Source: Diphasiastrum complanatum (Eukaryota > Streptophyta > Lycopodiopsida > Lycopodiales > Lycopodiaceae). Taken from it: a stretch of 64,000 nucleotides of DNA. The position numbers and the translations under genes are program-made. The notes under the pieces are model-generated. The model was given only the letters and a program-made list of their open reading frames with translations, did not search any database and was not told the DNA's origin. The stretch lies in contig CM055094.1 in NCBI GenBank assembly GCA_029204225.1, forward strand, positions 27,044,541 through 27,108,540, given 5' to 3'. Positions 20,150 to 32,490 of this stretch are shown in pieces (within the stretch, counting starts at the first letter, position 1; the number at the start of each line of letters is the position of its first letter).

Positions 20150-20900
20150 TGGCACGTCCATTTCCTTCATTAAAAAGCAAAAAGTGATTTTACGGAGTGC
20201 AAATCAATGCATAAGGTATAGATGTGTATTTAAGATGGGCACATGTTAAATGCCAAATGCCCATCCAAAAGCCCTGATGCTCCAAGGCAAGGGGCCACTA
20301 GTGCTGGCGTTTGGCCCCGGCCCAAAGTGTCCGTGAACGGTGCAATGCAATAGAAATACGATAACGGTAGAAAGATACAATGACGAATGGTAACATAACA
20401 CTTTGTCCCTGGCGTTTCCCAAGAAACTCTGCACATAATGAACTCCGCCCTTGAATGGCCATCTAGGGGCACTTAGCATGAATGCTTGTACAAGACCTCG
20501 TGAAAGGCACATATGTTCGTTGTATAGAGGTTTTGCCGATGTAGCTGCAAAGTGGGAGGATGGACAGCAATAGATGCATATAACATGTTCCATGTGGCAT
20601 CAAATTATTGGCTATCAACCAGAGTTATTTGCACCTATGGTTATGGTTTTATGTGAGCACAGTGGTGGGTTTCTCCCAAACAAGGGAGGCAACCTAGCTT
20701 GGCATTGGCAACTTGCAAAACACGTGTCAAGGTAGCAAAGTGTCAATTGAAAGGAGAATGTAGCAAAATGTCAATGGAAAAGAGAATGTAAGAGTTGCCC
20801 TTTTTTGTTGTAAGGTCATTTTGAAAACTTAAGTTTCACACAAAGTCAAAAACTTAAAAGTCAAAGTAGTGTTATGTTCAAAATACATGGAGTGCTCTTG
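20150..20900. other. No recognisable gene
   Basis: Short frames occur on both strands but none has recognisable domains. The sequence around 20230-20600 is not obviously repetitive within the window. From 20800 it becomes AT-rich with recurring AAAGTCAAAA words. Confidence 0.5.
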
Positions 20901-21440
20901 CACATTTAGATGGAAAGTCAAAATCTTAAAATTTTCTATTGAATTTAGAAAAGTTGGAGTCTTCTTGCATTAACAGGTTTAGGTTCAAAGTCAAAATTTG
21001 AGAATCTTTCTCATAAAAGTTAGCATTATCATGTTTAAAAATTTTGACATCCTCTTACAGAGTGCTTGGGAAACAACTTTTGAGTAATCCTCAAAAAACC
21101 TGCATTTTATAGAACTTCTCAGTTTTTTGAGGACTTATACTCATAAGAAGGTTATATGCTTGTATAAAAACCGTCAAATATTTTATGATATCGATTTTTG
21201 TGAAAACTTGTCGGTTCCATTTTTATAGGTTGTTGGTTATCCTGAGCAATGCTCTTACATTTTTAGATTGAAAGTCAAAACCTTAAAATTTTCTTCCAAT
21301 AATATAGCGATACTGTACTTAAAAAGATTGGAGTCTTCTTACATTAATAGGTTTAGGTTCAAAGTCAATATATAATTGAGATTCCTCCTAAAATGTAGCA
21401 TTGTGGTGTTAAAAAATTTTGACATCTTCTTACATTTTTA
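20901..21440. repeat. Degenerate duplicated AT-rich block
   Basis: 20901-21060 and about 21256-21433 share the same order of words: CATTT(TT)AGATKGAAAGTCAAAA, CTTAAAATTTTCT, GGAGTCTTCTT(G/A)CATTAA(C/T)AGG, TTTAGGTTCAAAGTCAA and AAATTTTGACATC. This is an old duplication of about 170 bp with a ~190-bp spacer. A partial third copy begins near 21440. Confidence 0.75.
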
Positions 21441-21883
21441 GATTGAAAGTCAAACTTTTTTTATCTTCCTCTTGAGGCATATCAATATTATGTTAAGTTT
21501 ATACTACATTTTTAGATTGGAAGGTGGCCTTTATACATGCACGTTAAAAATAGGACAAGCATTTGATTTGGATGGAAGCCACATATACATGTCATATTTG
21601 ACCGTATGGTTGCCTCATATGATTGCATAGGATTGGACACAACTTGTATCCGTTGTGCATACGACGAATACCATATAGGTAGATGTAAAGTGCTCGCTAA
21701 TTTTGGCTATGAGCAAATGTGTCATGGACACATGGAACAAGTTATCACACGATTGTTATCCATAATTTCACAAGGTCTCATCATTATGAATACTCTTGCA
21801 TTGTTTGTGTCATGAGATTTCATTGTGTTAAAATAAGAAATCATCGACCGCCAAGATCCAAAGCCATTAGAGGGTGGGGAGGG

Positions 21884-22001
<118 letters not shown>

Positions 22002-22069
22002 TCAATGGCTATAGAATCAATCAACTATAGATTTACAGAAAACAAGATCAATGGCTCCATCAAGAATTC

Positions 22070-22440
22070 TCTCAAACAAAATGATAGTGTACTTTGATGT
22101 GCTTGGTTTGAGCATGTAGAACTGGATTTTTGGCAAGATGAATGCAACTTTGGTTGTCGCAAGATAGAGTAGTCACATCCACTTGTGGTTGACCTAAATC
22201 AACAAGCAATCTTCGTAACCATATTGCTTCCTGTGTAGCATTGTTGAGTGCACGATATTCAGCTTCCGTCGAAGATAAAACTATTGTAGGTTGCTTTTTG
22301 CTGCTCCATGAAACTGCAACTGTACCATAACTGAATATATGACAGATCTTTTGTCATCAATATTACCTGCCCAATCAGCATCTGTATAACCTACCAACAT
22401 TAGCACTTCAGGCTGATATTACTTCAAACCAAAATTCAAT
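22070..22440 (-). pseudogene. Copia RNase H fragment
   Basis: On the minus strand, frames read LMLVGYTDADWAGNIDDK, then TVAVSWSSKKQP, STEAEYRALNNATQEAIWLR and QSCIHLAKNPVLHAQTKHI. These cover the Copia RNase H active-site region (Asp in DADWAG, Glu in EAEY). Only the C-terminal end of a polyprotein is present; no LTR was recognised. Confidence 0.82.
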
Positions 22441-22932
22441 AGGTGAGTCAAGAATAACGACCTCATTGTGCACACGACGACGACTATGAGAACTGGATGT
22501 CTGGTGTGAGGACTCAGCAAGCGTGTCTTCATACACAGATAGCACGACATCAGCAACAAACCCATGGATCTTATTATCAAGGTATGACATAATGTTGAAC
22601 ATTCGCCTAACTCAAAAACAGGTATCATCTCTGGAAAGGAACCTTTGCCCAACTCAGTATAGAAAAATCTGAGGTAGATGTATGATCTGAAATCTCGACG
22701 AAGGTTTCTAAGTCTCTTTGTGCAAAATATGATTCAAAAATGATTTTTTAATTTATTTTTCATCAAAAATTATCTTCTAAAAATACTTTCCTTTCTCTTT
22801 TTCTACTTTGATGACTTTTCTTGTCATTCTTCTTTTTTTTTCTTTTTTTTTTTAGAGAAAAGAAAAATCACTCAAGTAATAAAAAACAAGAAAATTGTAA
22901 AACAATCAAAATAAAACTGACAAGGTGTTGGA

Positions 22933-23357
22933 TCATTCTGATTGAACTAGCTGATCTGGCTGCCAACACGTGCGTAGTCGGCTGACATTCACTGGAGTGT
23001 CAAATATTTTTCCATCCAAATGTTCTAAAATGACTGCTCCATAGTTCAATATTTCTTTCACTCTATACGATCCTTCACCTGTGAACTTCAATCTGACTTT
23101 AATCAGTTTCGTCTTATACATAGTGCTAGATCTCCTTCCTTCAGATCTTTTTTGTGTAATCGGCAATCGTGCCATGCCTTGCGATGGGCTTTCTTTGCTG
23201 CTAATGCATGAACTGCCATCAATCTAGTCTCACAAAGTTTTTGTAAAGCCTCATGACGCATCTGGAAGGATTTCGCATCATCCAACCATTTCGTTGTTGC
23301 TATGCGTAGAGATGGTATCAAAAATTCAATTGGCATAACTACATCTTGTCCATACAT
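22933..23357 (-). pseudogene. Ty3 integrase C-terminus fragment
   Basis: MYGQDVVMPIEFLIPSLRIA, then KAHRKAWHDCRLHKKDLKEG, then after a shift KFTGEGSYRVKEILNYGAVI and HLDGKIFDTPVNVSRLRTCW. This is the C-terminal tail of a Ty3 integrase (GPY-like region). A copy of the same family is at about 35290-35720 on the plus strand (VVMPVEFLIPSLRIAT), so one family has left remnants in both orientations. Confidence 0.85.
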
Positions 23358-23369
23358 TCATGTGCATAA

Positions 23370-23960
23370 TGGATTCAATGTGGAAGTTTTAAAACTTCAA
23401 CTCTAAAGTTTAAGTCTTTGTGAACTTTGAAGTAATTCTAGAACTTTAACTTTGCACTTCTTTGAAGTTTAAGTTTTTTTGAACTATGAAGCTTAAAAAA
23501 GATGTAAATGGGCACAAAAAATATATGTAAATGATAAAAGTTTAAGTAAAATTCTCATAATCTAAATAATCTAATTAAGGTGAAAGTATTAAAATTTCGA
23601 CTTTAAATTAGAGTCCTTTGTGAACTTTGAATTTTACAAACCATTTAAATGGACAAGGAATCTATGTAACCTCATAGAATCTAATTAATGTGAAAGCTAT
23701 AAAACTTCATCTTCGAAGAAGTTTTAAAACTTCCACTTTGAAGTTCTTTGAAGCTTAACTCTTTTGTGAACTTTGAAAATTGAAGTTTAAAAAAAAAGAT
23801 ATAAATGGACAAGGAATCTATGTAATCTCATAGAATCTAATTGGAATCTATGTAATCTCATGAAACCTAATTAATGCAAAAGTTTTAAAACTTCAACTTT
23901 GAAGTTTAAGTCTTTGTGCACTTTGAAGTTTCAAAGAGATGGAAAATGAAAATGGAAAAT
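23370..23960. repeat. Degenerate AACTTCAA / TTTGAAGTT repeat block
   Basis: Words such as TTTTAAAACTTCAACTTTGAA, AAGTCTTTGTGAACTTTGAAG and CATAGAATCTAATT(A/G)A recur at least four times over 600 bp. Because TTTGAAGTT and AACTTCAAA are reverse complements, the block has many short inverted repeats. No coding potential is seen, and the AT-rich sequence to 24120 is similar. Confidence 0.8.
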
Positions 23961-24120
23961 GAAATACTATAACTATGAACTTTCAACTTGAAGTTACTTG
24001 AGAACATTGTAACATGCATTACTTCATAATTAACCTTTAACTTAAATATTCTCAAAACTTTAAGTGCAATGTGATGTATCATTACCCATTAATGCTTAAA
24101 TTTTCCTAAAACAATATTAA

Positions 24121-24600
24121 CCATTATAGGTGGGTGAGGGGGAGAGAGAGACGAGGGTTTGATGATAAATAAGGAAAGTTAAAGAAAGATCTATTTTATA
24201 ACATGGAGGTGGCAAAAACATAAGAGGAGGGCTTTTATGCAATAACAAAGGAGTTTTTGTTGGTTCTATAACAAAAAGAGAGGAAGTTGTATGAGGTGAG
24301 GCTTAATACCATAAAAAAGAGACTTATTGAGTAGCAAGGAGGGATCAAAAGAAAAAATTGCACGGGGAGGTTTAAGAAAACAAATTGGGGGGTTTTGGCC
24401 AAAGAAATAAGTGGGGATTTAGGGGGCAAGAAAGACACAAAAGAGAGGAGAGAAGAGAAAAAAAGTATGGAGAGGGTTCATGATGGTAACAAGAAGGAGG
24501 TATGGGCAAAAATGAGGTGGGAGGGCCATAAAGTGAGGAGGAGTGGTGTGTGTCTACAACCCAATATTGGCCGATCCAAATCGCCCGTCAATGATGGGCT
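24121..24600. other. Purine-rich stretch without a recognised gene
   Basis: A G- and A-rich plus strand (GGTGAGGGGGAGAGAGAGAC, AGGAGGGATCAAAAG, GAGAGGAGAGAAGAGAAAA). Apparent open frames are low complexity. It leads into two minisatellites. Confidence 0.55.
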
Positions 24601-24604
24601 TTTC

Positions 24605-24790
24605 GACGTTGCATCGACGAGTTGCATCCGATGAGTTGCATCCGACAAGTTACATCCGACGTTGCATTCGACGAGTTGCATCTGACAAGTTATATCCGAC
24701 GAGTTGCAGTTACATCTGGTGAGTTACATTTGCATCCGACGAGTTGCATTCAACAAGTTACATCCGACGTCTAGAACCGATGAGTTGCAT
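24605..24790. repeat. 14-bp minisatellite, unit GAGTTGCATCCGAC
   Basis: About 12 degenerate units follow each other: GAGTTGCATCCGAT, GAGTTGCATCCGAC, AAGTTACATCCGAC, GTTGCATTCGAC, GAGTTGCATCTGAC and so on. Near-palindromes GCCC(G)TCAATGATGGGC sit beside the repeats at 24583, 24848 and (inverted variant) 25274. Confidence 0.9.
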
Positions 24791-24881
24791 TGCATACAAA
24801 CACACATTTTGTACTAACACATTCTTTGTCGCCTTTGACCTCCAGCCGCCCGTCATTGATGGGCTTACCCACCCATCCAAT

Positions 24882-25090
24882 TGATCACTTATCACAAACA
24901 TTTGGTTGATCACTTACCACAGATATCTGACTGATCACTTGCCACAGACATTCGATTGATCACTTACTTCAAACATTCGGCTGATCACTTATCTCAAACA
25001 TTCGGTTGATCACTTACCTCAAACATTCAGCTGATCACTTACCACAAATATTCGGTTAATCACTTACCTCAAACATTCGGCTGAACACTT
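24882..25090. repeat. 24-bp minisatellite, unit TTGATCACTTACCTCAAACATTCGG
   Basis: About nine copies of a ~24-bp unit of the form (T/C)TGATCACTTACC(A/T)CA, then AACATTCGG, alternating TTGATCA and CTGATCA starts. Each carries the palindrome TGATCA. Unit length varies by a base or two. Confidence 0.92.
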
Positions 25091-25153
25091 AAATCACACA
25101 CACCATCGGACACAAATCATACACAAATCATCAGACACCATCGGTCACATAAA

Positions 25154-25154
<1 letters not shown>

Positions 25155-25202
<48 letters not shown>
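25155..25202. repeat. (CA)n microsatellite
   Basis: An uninterrupted CA run of about 24 units inside a tract rich in ATAAATCACACA. A second CA run is at 25426-25460. Confidence 0.96.
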
Positions 25203-25204
<2 letters not shown>

Positions 25205-25425
25205 AATCACATAAATCATCCTAAACTATCGGCCGCCATCCAAATCATCAGCCATCAGCTAAGATTGCCTGCCGCCCATCAATGACGGACATATATACTA
25301 AAAATGTCACCCATTTGCAAACGGAAAAGCTAAATAGGTTTTTAAAAAATGGTAAAAAAAAACACAGCCTCCAAAAATATATAAACACTTTTTGTGGGTA
25401 TGAACACATACACACTCATACACAT

Positions 25426-25460
<35 letters not shown>
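25426..25460. repeat. (CA)n microsatellite
   Basis: About 17 CA units, preceded by imperfect ACACATACACACTCATACAC. Confidence 0.95.
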
Positions 25461-25463
<3 letters not shown>

Positions 25464-25659
25464 CAAGGTGTTGAAGCTTCATATCGTCAAAACCATCCAA
25501 AACACCACCCCCCCAAATGACTGGCCGACAAGATTTTGGATGCTTCTAATTATGTTCTCTTTCAATCATCCATCGCCCGCTCTGAGCATCATCCACACGT
25601 CTCTCGACCACAAGCCGCCACCTAGATCGTCAGCCATCAGCAACGGTCACAAGCAACTA

Positions 25660-25700
<41 letters not shown>
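25660..25700. repeat. (TA)n microsatellite
   Basis: About 20 TA units immediately before a GA/CT hairpin. Confidence 0.96.
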
Positions 25701-25703
<3 letters not shown>

Positions 25704-25710
25704 TAATCCA

Positions 25711-25762
25711 GAGAGAAAGAGAGAGAGAGAGAGAGCGAGCTTGTACCTACAACAAGTACGTA

Positions 25763-25796
<34 letters not shown>
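25711..25796. repeat. Hairpin built from (GA)n and (CT)n arms
   Basis: GAGAGAAAGAGAGAGAGAGA at 25711-25735 and (TC)n at 25768-25796 are complementary, with a ~32-bp centre (CTTGT...ACAAG) that can extend pairing. The arms could arise by slippage or mark an inverted duplication. Confidence 0.85.
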
Positions 25797-25799
<3 letters not shown>

Positions 25800-25801
<2 letters not shown>

Positions 25802-27365
25802 CTTTGTTACATATGTATATTGCTTCATTCGTTTCACATGCTTCTGTGGATTGTAAATGTCTCGTACTAACCTCGTTTACTAGTGGGGGCAAAAACATGT
25901 CTTACTATGTTGAAAGATCCCACATAATAGAAAAAGTTTTTTTTTTTAAATTTGGTGGAAAAGTTGTGAATCATTCAATGGCCAGGATCTGTGCACATTT
26001 TGGAATACCTAAGTATCCTCTGGTTCTATAAAGAGGGAAATCACACAACCCTATTTACTTTTTCTCATGCTTTCTTGCTCTCTCTCTCTCCCCCTCATTC
26101 TTGCTCTCCTGGTGCTCTACCATACTATCATTGTGATTGAAGAAAAGGCTCGTGAGTGCTATTGGAAGAGCAATCAGTGGAACGATATTGCAAACAAAGA
26201 TGAGAATGATTTGAGAAATGGTAGCTCGTTGATAATGAAGGATGTATGGTGTGCTTTACGTTTTGGAATGACTGCTTACAACTTGCTATGATTACCATTG
26301 TGTAGTAGCAAAGATTGGCCTACAAATTGTGATTGAATACTCTTACAGACAAGCGCTGCTTCAAGGAGTAATTCTGGGCTTTTTTTAAGGTATTTTCTCA
26401 GCCTCTTTTGGTATATGATTGGCGCTGGATAGCCATCCAAATGTTGGCATAAACTTGCATACTTTGTTAGATGAGCATTATCGTTGGCTAGCACTCTTTC
26501 CGGAGCATATTTGGGCACTGGCCACCGCTGGTTTTTTGAAAGAAAACTTGATTTCTTCCTACGATTTTGCAGTACATTGCATGCATGCCTTACTGCACAC
26601 TTTTTGCAACATATAATCATGATAAAAGTGTGATGGACCGTTGGCCATCTGTAGGTGGTCCGGATATACGAACAATTCTAGCATATATATGATTGATAAT
26701 GGTGCTCTTTGTATACTCCAGTGGCTGAAACGTGTTGTCATTGATTGCTACGGATGATTGCTCTAATAGGATCACAGAAACTATGATGATAATTGCCTTA
26801 GATAACTGGTAGCATGGATGGAATATAAAGTAGTATAAAGTAAGGCTTGATCTTCTAATATCTTCTTGAAAAGACGTGTGCACTAAGGCTGATAATTTGT
26901 ATATCATGGATATGGCGGTGAATGGAATGCTCTTGAAAAGGAAAGCGATAAGCTAATGATCTTCTGGATTTCAGTGATTAACTATTGGTAAAGACTATGA
27001 TGTAGGTAGGAGTACTCTATGCTTAACGTAATAGTTTCGATTTGAATTCTCTAACACGTAGGTGATTCGTTTAAGCAACTGAAGATGGAGAGTACACAAG
27101 AGGTGACTTCGTCTATCATTCAGGTATGATGCTATATGGAATTTCATCGATATGGCGGGCAACTTGACTCACTATTGTGTACATTTTGATACATGCATAA
27201 TTTCGTCTATAAGGGTTTGTAATTAGATAATCCAGACAAGTTTGATCTTGCATGCGCAAAAGTTGATTTGGGCTTGAGTTTTTGCAAAAAAACAATTTTC
27301 GACATCCTAAGTCCAGATGGTATAAGTTAAGTCAGATACTCTTACAAGAATCGACTATGGTACAC
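25800..27365. other. No recognisable gene
   Basis: Contains a CT-rich patch near 26075-26092 and several short frames on both strands without domains. A TATA-like TATAAAGAGG lies at 26028. I see no retroelement motif. Confidence 0.45.
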
Positions 27366-27369
27366 TTGA

Positions 27370-27838
27370 ATGGCATGGAATTTTCCAAGTTGTTTAGTGC
27401 TTGGATCCTTGGAAAAAGTGGTACGGGGAATCCATGGGGCTAGTATGGCATGAAAGTGCTCTAGTACCTAGCATTGTGACTAACGTCAAGTCGTTGTCCA
27501 TCTGTGTAATGAAAAATAGCTGCTTACATGTAGAGTGTTTGTGAGCCTAATACGTTCCTTTATTGCTCTTTTACTGATCAGTATGGCTTCCGCCTTGATA
27601 CGACCTCGTTAAAGGGTGAAACATGTTGCTAATTTAGAAAGTCAATGATTGGGAAGATTGGACACATTATTGTTTCTACACATAAGAAACCATTACGTAA
27701 TACACTAAATACAAAGAGGCATGACTCCTACATCAGTGCTAGGTACTAGGGCAGATCCGTGCCATACTAGCCCCATGGATCTCCTATGAAAGACTGTAAG
27801 GAGTCCAAGCACCTTATAGCTTGGGCAACTCCATGCCC
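27370..27838. repeat. Inverted repeat, ~110-bp arms and ~240-bp spacer
   Basis: 27370-27480 and the reverse complement of 27722-27838 align over their length. Blocks ATCCATGGGGCTAGTATGGC and CTAGTACCTAGCA are identical, with weaker similarity outside (GGCATGGA, GTGCTTGGA). The spacer 27481-27720 has no recognised gene. The arms could be ends of a fold-back element or two opposed insertions. Confidence 0.85.
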
Positions 27839-27839
27839 T

Positions 27840-29150
27840 ACAAGCTTGCCAAAGTCAACCTTTTAGACAAGTACTAAGCTCACCAACCGCAGCCATATTG
27901 AATTTCCTAAATACTTTCCTTGCTTTTAAAATTGTAAAGCACATCTCATCACATTCACCATGAAACATAAGTCTTTCAAGCACATATCTTTGAAAAACCA
28001 TCATTCTTAGCATATATAGCAGTCCCTTATGTGTACATGAGCTATATAGCATTATCGGGTGAGAATACCATTCATACCATTGTTAAACATATAGCTTCGT
28101 ACATGGATGTGAGTCGAAGACATTTCTTGTGAGCTACCCATCTCCAACTGCTCAAGCGAGACCTCCCTTACGTACTAATGATCTCAAATTGAAAATAACG
28201 GCTTAATGGTAGTGTCATTTCCATACTAGAGTGTCTTATTTCCAGAGTGGTATTAGATTAGCCAAGCATGATTCTTTAAAAAGGAAGTAGTAGTGGCATC
28301 AAGTGCCATAGAATGATTCCTTTATTGGTTCCTTACTTGCATTCCAGCACATCTATCAATATTACTCTGAGTATCATTTTGTTCAGGGTTACTACCAAAG
28401 CCTCATAGAAACTTCCTTAACTATGACTAGAGATAGCCGTTTATTTGGATAGTTGTATGACCATACATCTATCATGTTCATTATCATTATCAAACAGTGA
28501 TACACAGATACATGCGCAGCCACATGCCAAGTATTAGTCAACACGAAAGGATCGTTCATCACAATCGCTTGAATATACAACACTTTCTTGTCTCTACTAC
28601 AAAAAAAACGTCATGTAGAGAAAGATTCCATCGCATTCAGGATGGTGGCCCATCACGCTTTTAGCATGGTGTTGTATATCATCATTACGTAGTTATAAGC
28701 AATGCGCTACTGGAGGTGCAATCTATTTGCCATCCTAATTCCGCTGGCCAACATACCATTTGAACGAGTATGAATAGCGTATATAGAATAGCGACTATTC
28801 ATCAACTGACTATTCACTGTCAAGCAACATCATACCAAAGATGTAAATGGATATCATACCTGTAAAATCATTTTTAGGATGCTCTTGAGGCAGTGCCCAA
28901 TCGTGATTGCTTCTGTTGTGCTTTTCGACCAAAGAAAACTCTATCTATCCATGATTATCATAGCATAAGTAAGCTTGATCTCATCCAGACTATCCAGCAA
29001 GTAAAACTTATCATTTATGAGCAATCATTAAGCCAAAAAATAGATAGCAATCATACCTCAGCTTGTAGTATCCTCCACACGAATACTCTTCCAATAGAAT
29101 TAGCAAGTATCCTCTCATCCAAGTAGAAACGTTCGTAGTAGAGAGAGGAA
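27840..29150. other. No recognisable gene
   Basis: AT-rich sequence with short frames only. CTACTACAAAAAAAACGTC at 28595 loosely recalls a CACTA-type terminus, but I found no partner. Confidence 0.45.
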
Positions 29151-29158
29151 ACAAGAGG

Positions 29159-29160
<2 letters not shown>

Positions 29161-29249
<89 letters not shown>
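29161..29249. repeat. (GA)n microsatellite
   Basis: About 43 GA units with one early interruption. Confidence 0.97.
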
Positions 29250-29250
<1 letters not shown>

Positions 29251-29551
29251 ATGAAGAGTGAAACTTAGGTTTATGTAACTTTCCTACATATAGAAAATCC
29301 AGCACATCTATGTGTACTGGTGCATCTTAGTGCCCACCGTTAGATCATATCCTTATAATGTGCACTTATCATAGCCAGTCAAGGAAAACAAGTTTCCCAC
29401 CAAAGGATTTCTTTAAAAAAACTTTCTGAGGGGATCATATTTCCAAGTTTAATAAACTAAGGCATTAACGTTGGTATGGTATCATAAGCGAACAATCTTT
29501 CCATGATGCTTCAAAGCTGGAATAAAACGTAATGCCCATACAATAGAGTCC

Positions 29552-29726
<175 letters not shown>

Positions 29727-30169
29727 AGTGACTACTCTTGAAACTTGAAATTGATTCAACTTGATGATGAATAAAATAAACTAATCTATTGATCTATTTA
29801 TAGTTGTTGATGGCACAACCCTCACAAAATGCGGTATTATTCATCTGGTAGGTGCCACGTGGAGATATGGGATTGGACCGAAAATGTGTAGTGGATAAAG
29901 ACTCGATAATCAAATATGCTAAAGTCATTATTTGGAACCCTCGAATAAGTGTTTTAGATATCTCCGAACAAGTAAAACTGTAGAGTAGTTCCACATTACA
30001 AAATGATTTAAGGAATGAAATCCAACACATATGACATTTCGATGAGACTGGTTCAAGCATTTTTCTTTGACACATCATGACAATATCATTCATATTACAG
30101 ACTCTAGCACTCTTAAGATCAAAGACAAAGAAATACTCACCATCAGATTTGATGATGGTTTATCTTGAC

Positions 30170-30430
30170 TTATCAAGAATGTCTTACATGTTTCAACTCT
30201 GACCAATAACTTATTATCTATCAATCAAATTGTTGATCAAGGCCATACTATTGTATTTGATGCAAATCAATGCCTTATTCGAGACAAAAACTTGAATGTT
30301 CTGGTCAAAGATTATAGAGATGGTCATCTCTATACATTAAGCCATAAACTTACATCAAAAGAAAAATCTTCATCTACACCTTCATCAGACAATAATATCA
30401 TATGGCATCAATGCCTACGACATCTCCTAT
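30170..30430 (+). pseudogene. Copia protease-end / pre-integrase fragment
   Basis: The plus-strand frame reads VSTLTNNLLSINQIVDQGHT, IVFDANQCLIRDKN, DYRDGHLYTLS and IIWHQCLRHLLFQ. These are the segment after the Copia protease and the start of the pre-integrase domain (WHxxLxH). It stops at about 30430, where an oppositely oriented Copia fragment starts. Confidence 0.8.
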
Positions 30431-30431
30431 T

Positions 30432-31440
30432 TCAAGAAACTGGTGCAGTAGATAAATAGAAACAATACCCAGAAGTAGATTTTTTGATGTCTAAGACTCC
30501 TCCCCCATCTGAATCAGAATAGCCGAATAACAATGTTGCAGCAAATTTAATATACTTCATCACTCTTTTGAGTGCTTTCCAATGTTGGATTCCTGGATTC
30601 GACACGAATTGAGAGAGTATACTAACTATATATGTCAGATCAAGTCTGGTGCACACCATCGCATATATCAGTGAGCCAATTAGTGAGTGGTATGAATATT
30701 TTTCATGTCAGAAATCTTAGTAAGTGTCGAAGGACACATATCTTTACTGAGTTTAAGACCTAGATCCATTGTTAAATCAATTAGTTTTGATTTGAGCATT
30801 TCAAATTTCTCAATAATGTTTTGTAAATATCTTTGTTGGCTTAGAAAGATTGTCTTCTTGGTTCAATTACGAAGGATCTGAATGCCAAGTAAATAATGAA
30901 CTAGTCCGAGATTTGTCATGTCAAATTCATTCAAAAAAATTGACTTGGTAATTTTTGACAGCTTAAAGCCAAATAGTCATCTACATGAAGTGCAATAATT
31001 GTGTAACTTGGACCATAATATTTAATATAATATAGACATTTGAGTTAGACAACATTTGAATAAACGTTAATGTATAGAAGATAATCATTGATTCGTTCGA
31101 ACCAAGCCCTAGGTGCCTACTTGAGCCCATAAAGAGCTTTATGAATCTTACAAACTTCGGTTGCTACATGTAAATGTCTTCATGGATGAAACCATTTAGA
31201 AATGCACTTTGTACATCCATTTGATGTGCTTCAAGGTCTTTTGTTGCTGCAATGGCCAACAAGGCTTGAATAGATGCAAGTTATACAACATGATTGAAGG
31301 TCTATGTATAATTGATTCCTGGTACTTGTGAGTAGCCTTTGGCTACAAGTCTCTTCTATTTGGACATCGAGCCATTAGAGTTGTACTTTCTCCTAAAGAT
31401 CCACTTGCAATTAATAATCCTTCTTTTGGTTTGACAAGAG
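30432..31440 (-). pseudogene. Copia reverse transcriptase / RNase H fragment, decayed
   Basis: Reading the minus strand from 31440 down: VPGINYT-like, LAIAATKDLEAHQMDVQSAF, then a decayed YVDD region, then YHSLIGSLIYAMVCTRLDLT, WKALKRVMKYIK and GGVLDIKKSTSGYCFYL. This is the normal Copia order from reverse transcriptase to RNase H. Many frameshifts and stops are present. It meets the plus-strand Copia fragment head-on at 30430. Confidence 0.78.
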
Positions 31441-31451
31441 TCCAGGTCTGC

Positions 31452-31500
31452 ATTAGAGAAAATATGGGCCCAAAGAGGGCCCTATAAGAAATGCCACGTA
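31452..31500. repeat. Junction word shared with 45071-45160
   Basis: ATTAGAGAAAATATGGGCCC, continuing AAAGAGGGCCCT and a nearby TGCCACGT, resembles ATTAGAGAAACTTAGAGCCC with AAAGAGGGCCTT and TGCCATGT at 45071. In both places it lies just beyond a truncated Copia reverse transcriptase. Confidence 0.55.
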
Positions 31501-31655
31501 GGAGAGAGAAAAATAACTATAAAGTAATTATAATATCATTTTCTAACTTCTTTATGCATATGTCCGCACTACTTTCTATGTAAATGAATGCACCTTAGAT
31601 TAGTCACATCAAACTTCACTGGTGCTTAACCGTAGTTAAAATAATAATTTTCAAA

Positions 31656-32490
31656 ATGCTAAAATATTCCCTCCCAATAGTTGGGAACACTAAAAAATTT
31701 GAATTAGGAGTGACATTTTTGAAACAAAGCCTACGCCATCTCTATCTCCAAGATCAAAAACAAGTGTTTGGCACCATCTCTATCTCCAGTAGAGTTGTTA
31801 GCGCCATCTCCAGCTTTCTTACTATCATTTCGTTTTTTCGTTACTATACTAATGTACTGATGACAAAGCTTTATCATCTTCATGTGGATCTGTCACCAGA
31901 ATATGCTCCGCTTAGGACAAGAAATTCAAAGCAACCCAAATTGTCAACTTCTGATATGGTCCGATATAGGGAGGAAAAGCTAAAGCATGTAGATTTATGG
32001 TCATCAGGAACATTGTATCCTATTGATCCATGTTCATTGCAACATCCAGATTTTCATTCGATTAGTGGGTTAATAATCTATATGTGTCATGGTAAAATTG
32101 GCCTTTTGGGTTACTGTGAGAATTTGATGCTCTATGGAATTGCACATTCAATGCAAAAAAATACATTATTTGGAAGAGGAATCAAGGAAAATATCAAAGG
32201 AGTGCGAAGAAAAATCTACAAAGTTGAAAACTTGTTTGGATAGAAATGAGATGCTCAAGAAGGAGATCCAAAGGTTGAAATCTTCTTTGCATCATTATAC
32301 AACTTGTAATGATGAGATAAAAATTGCATTTCAATCCATGCGTATCTCATATTTGTCTCTTGTTAAAGATATGGATGTGCTCAACAGAAAGGTCCGAAGC
32401 AATAAGAGGAAAAGACTGGTAAACAAGGATATATGTGATCTATCATCTAGAGGAGGTCATAGAAAAAAACGCATCCATGCATTCAAGTAA
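31656..32490 (+). CDS. Unknown protein fragments, second part coiled coil
   Basis: Two overlapping frames, 31656-32243 and 32134-32490, may be one gene broken by a frameshift near 32150, since both contain the same local sequence. The first has no domain I recognise. The second is rich in Lys and Glu with heptad-like spacing (EESRKISKECEEKSTKLKTC, LKKEIQRLKSSLHHY) and ends in basic clusters (SNKRKRLVNK, GGHRKKRIH) that could be nuclear localisation signals. It sits between a Copia fragment and a Ty3 element. It may be a passenger gene of an unknown repeat or a decayed host gene. Confidence 0.35.

Noticed and set aside
25282-25800. 172-codon plus-strand frame
   Set aside because: Made of (CA)n, (TA)n, (GA)n and (CT)n repeats; no unique coding core.
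28595-28615. CACTA-like terminus (CTACTACAAAAAAAACGTC)
   Set aside because: First base is not C of CACTA, no inverted partner and no target duplication were found.
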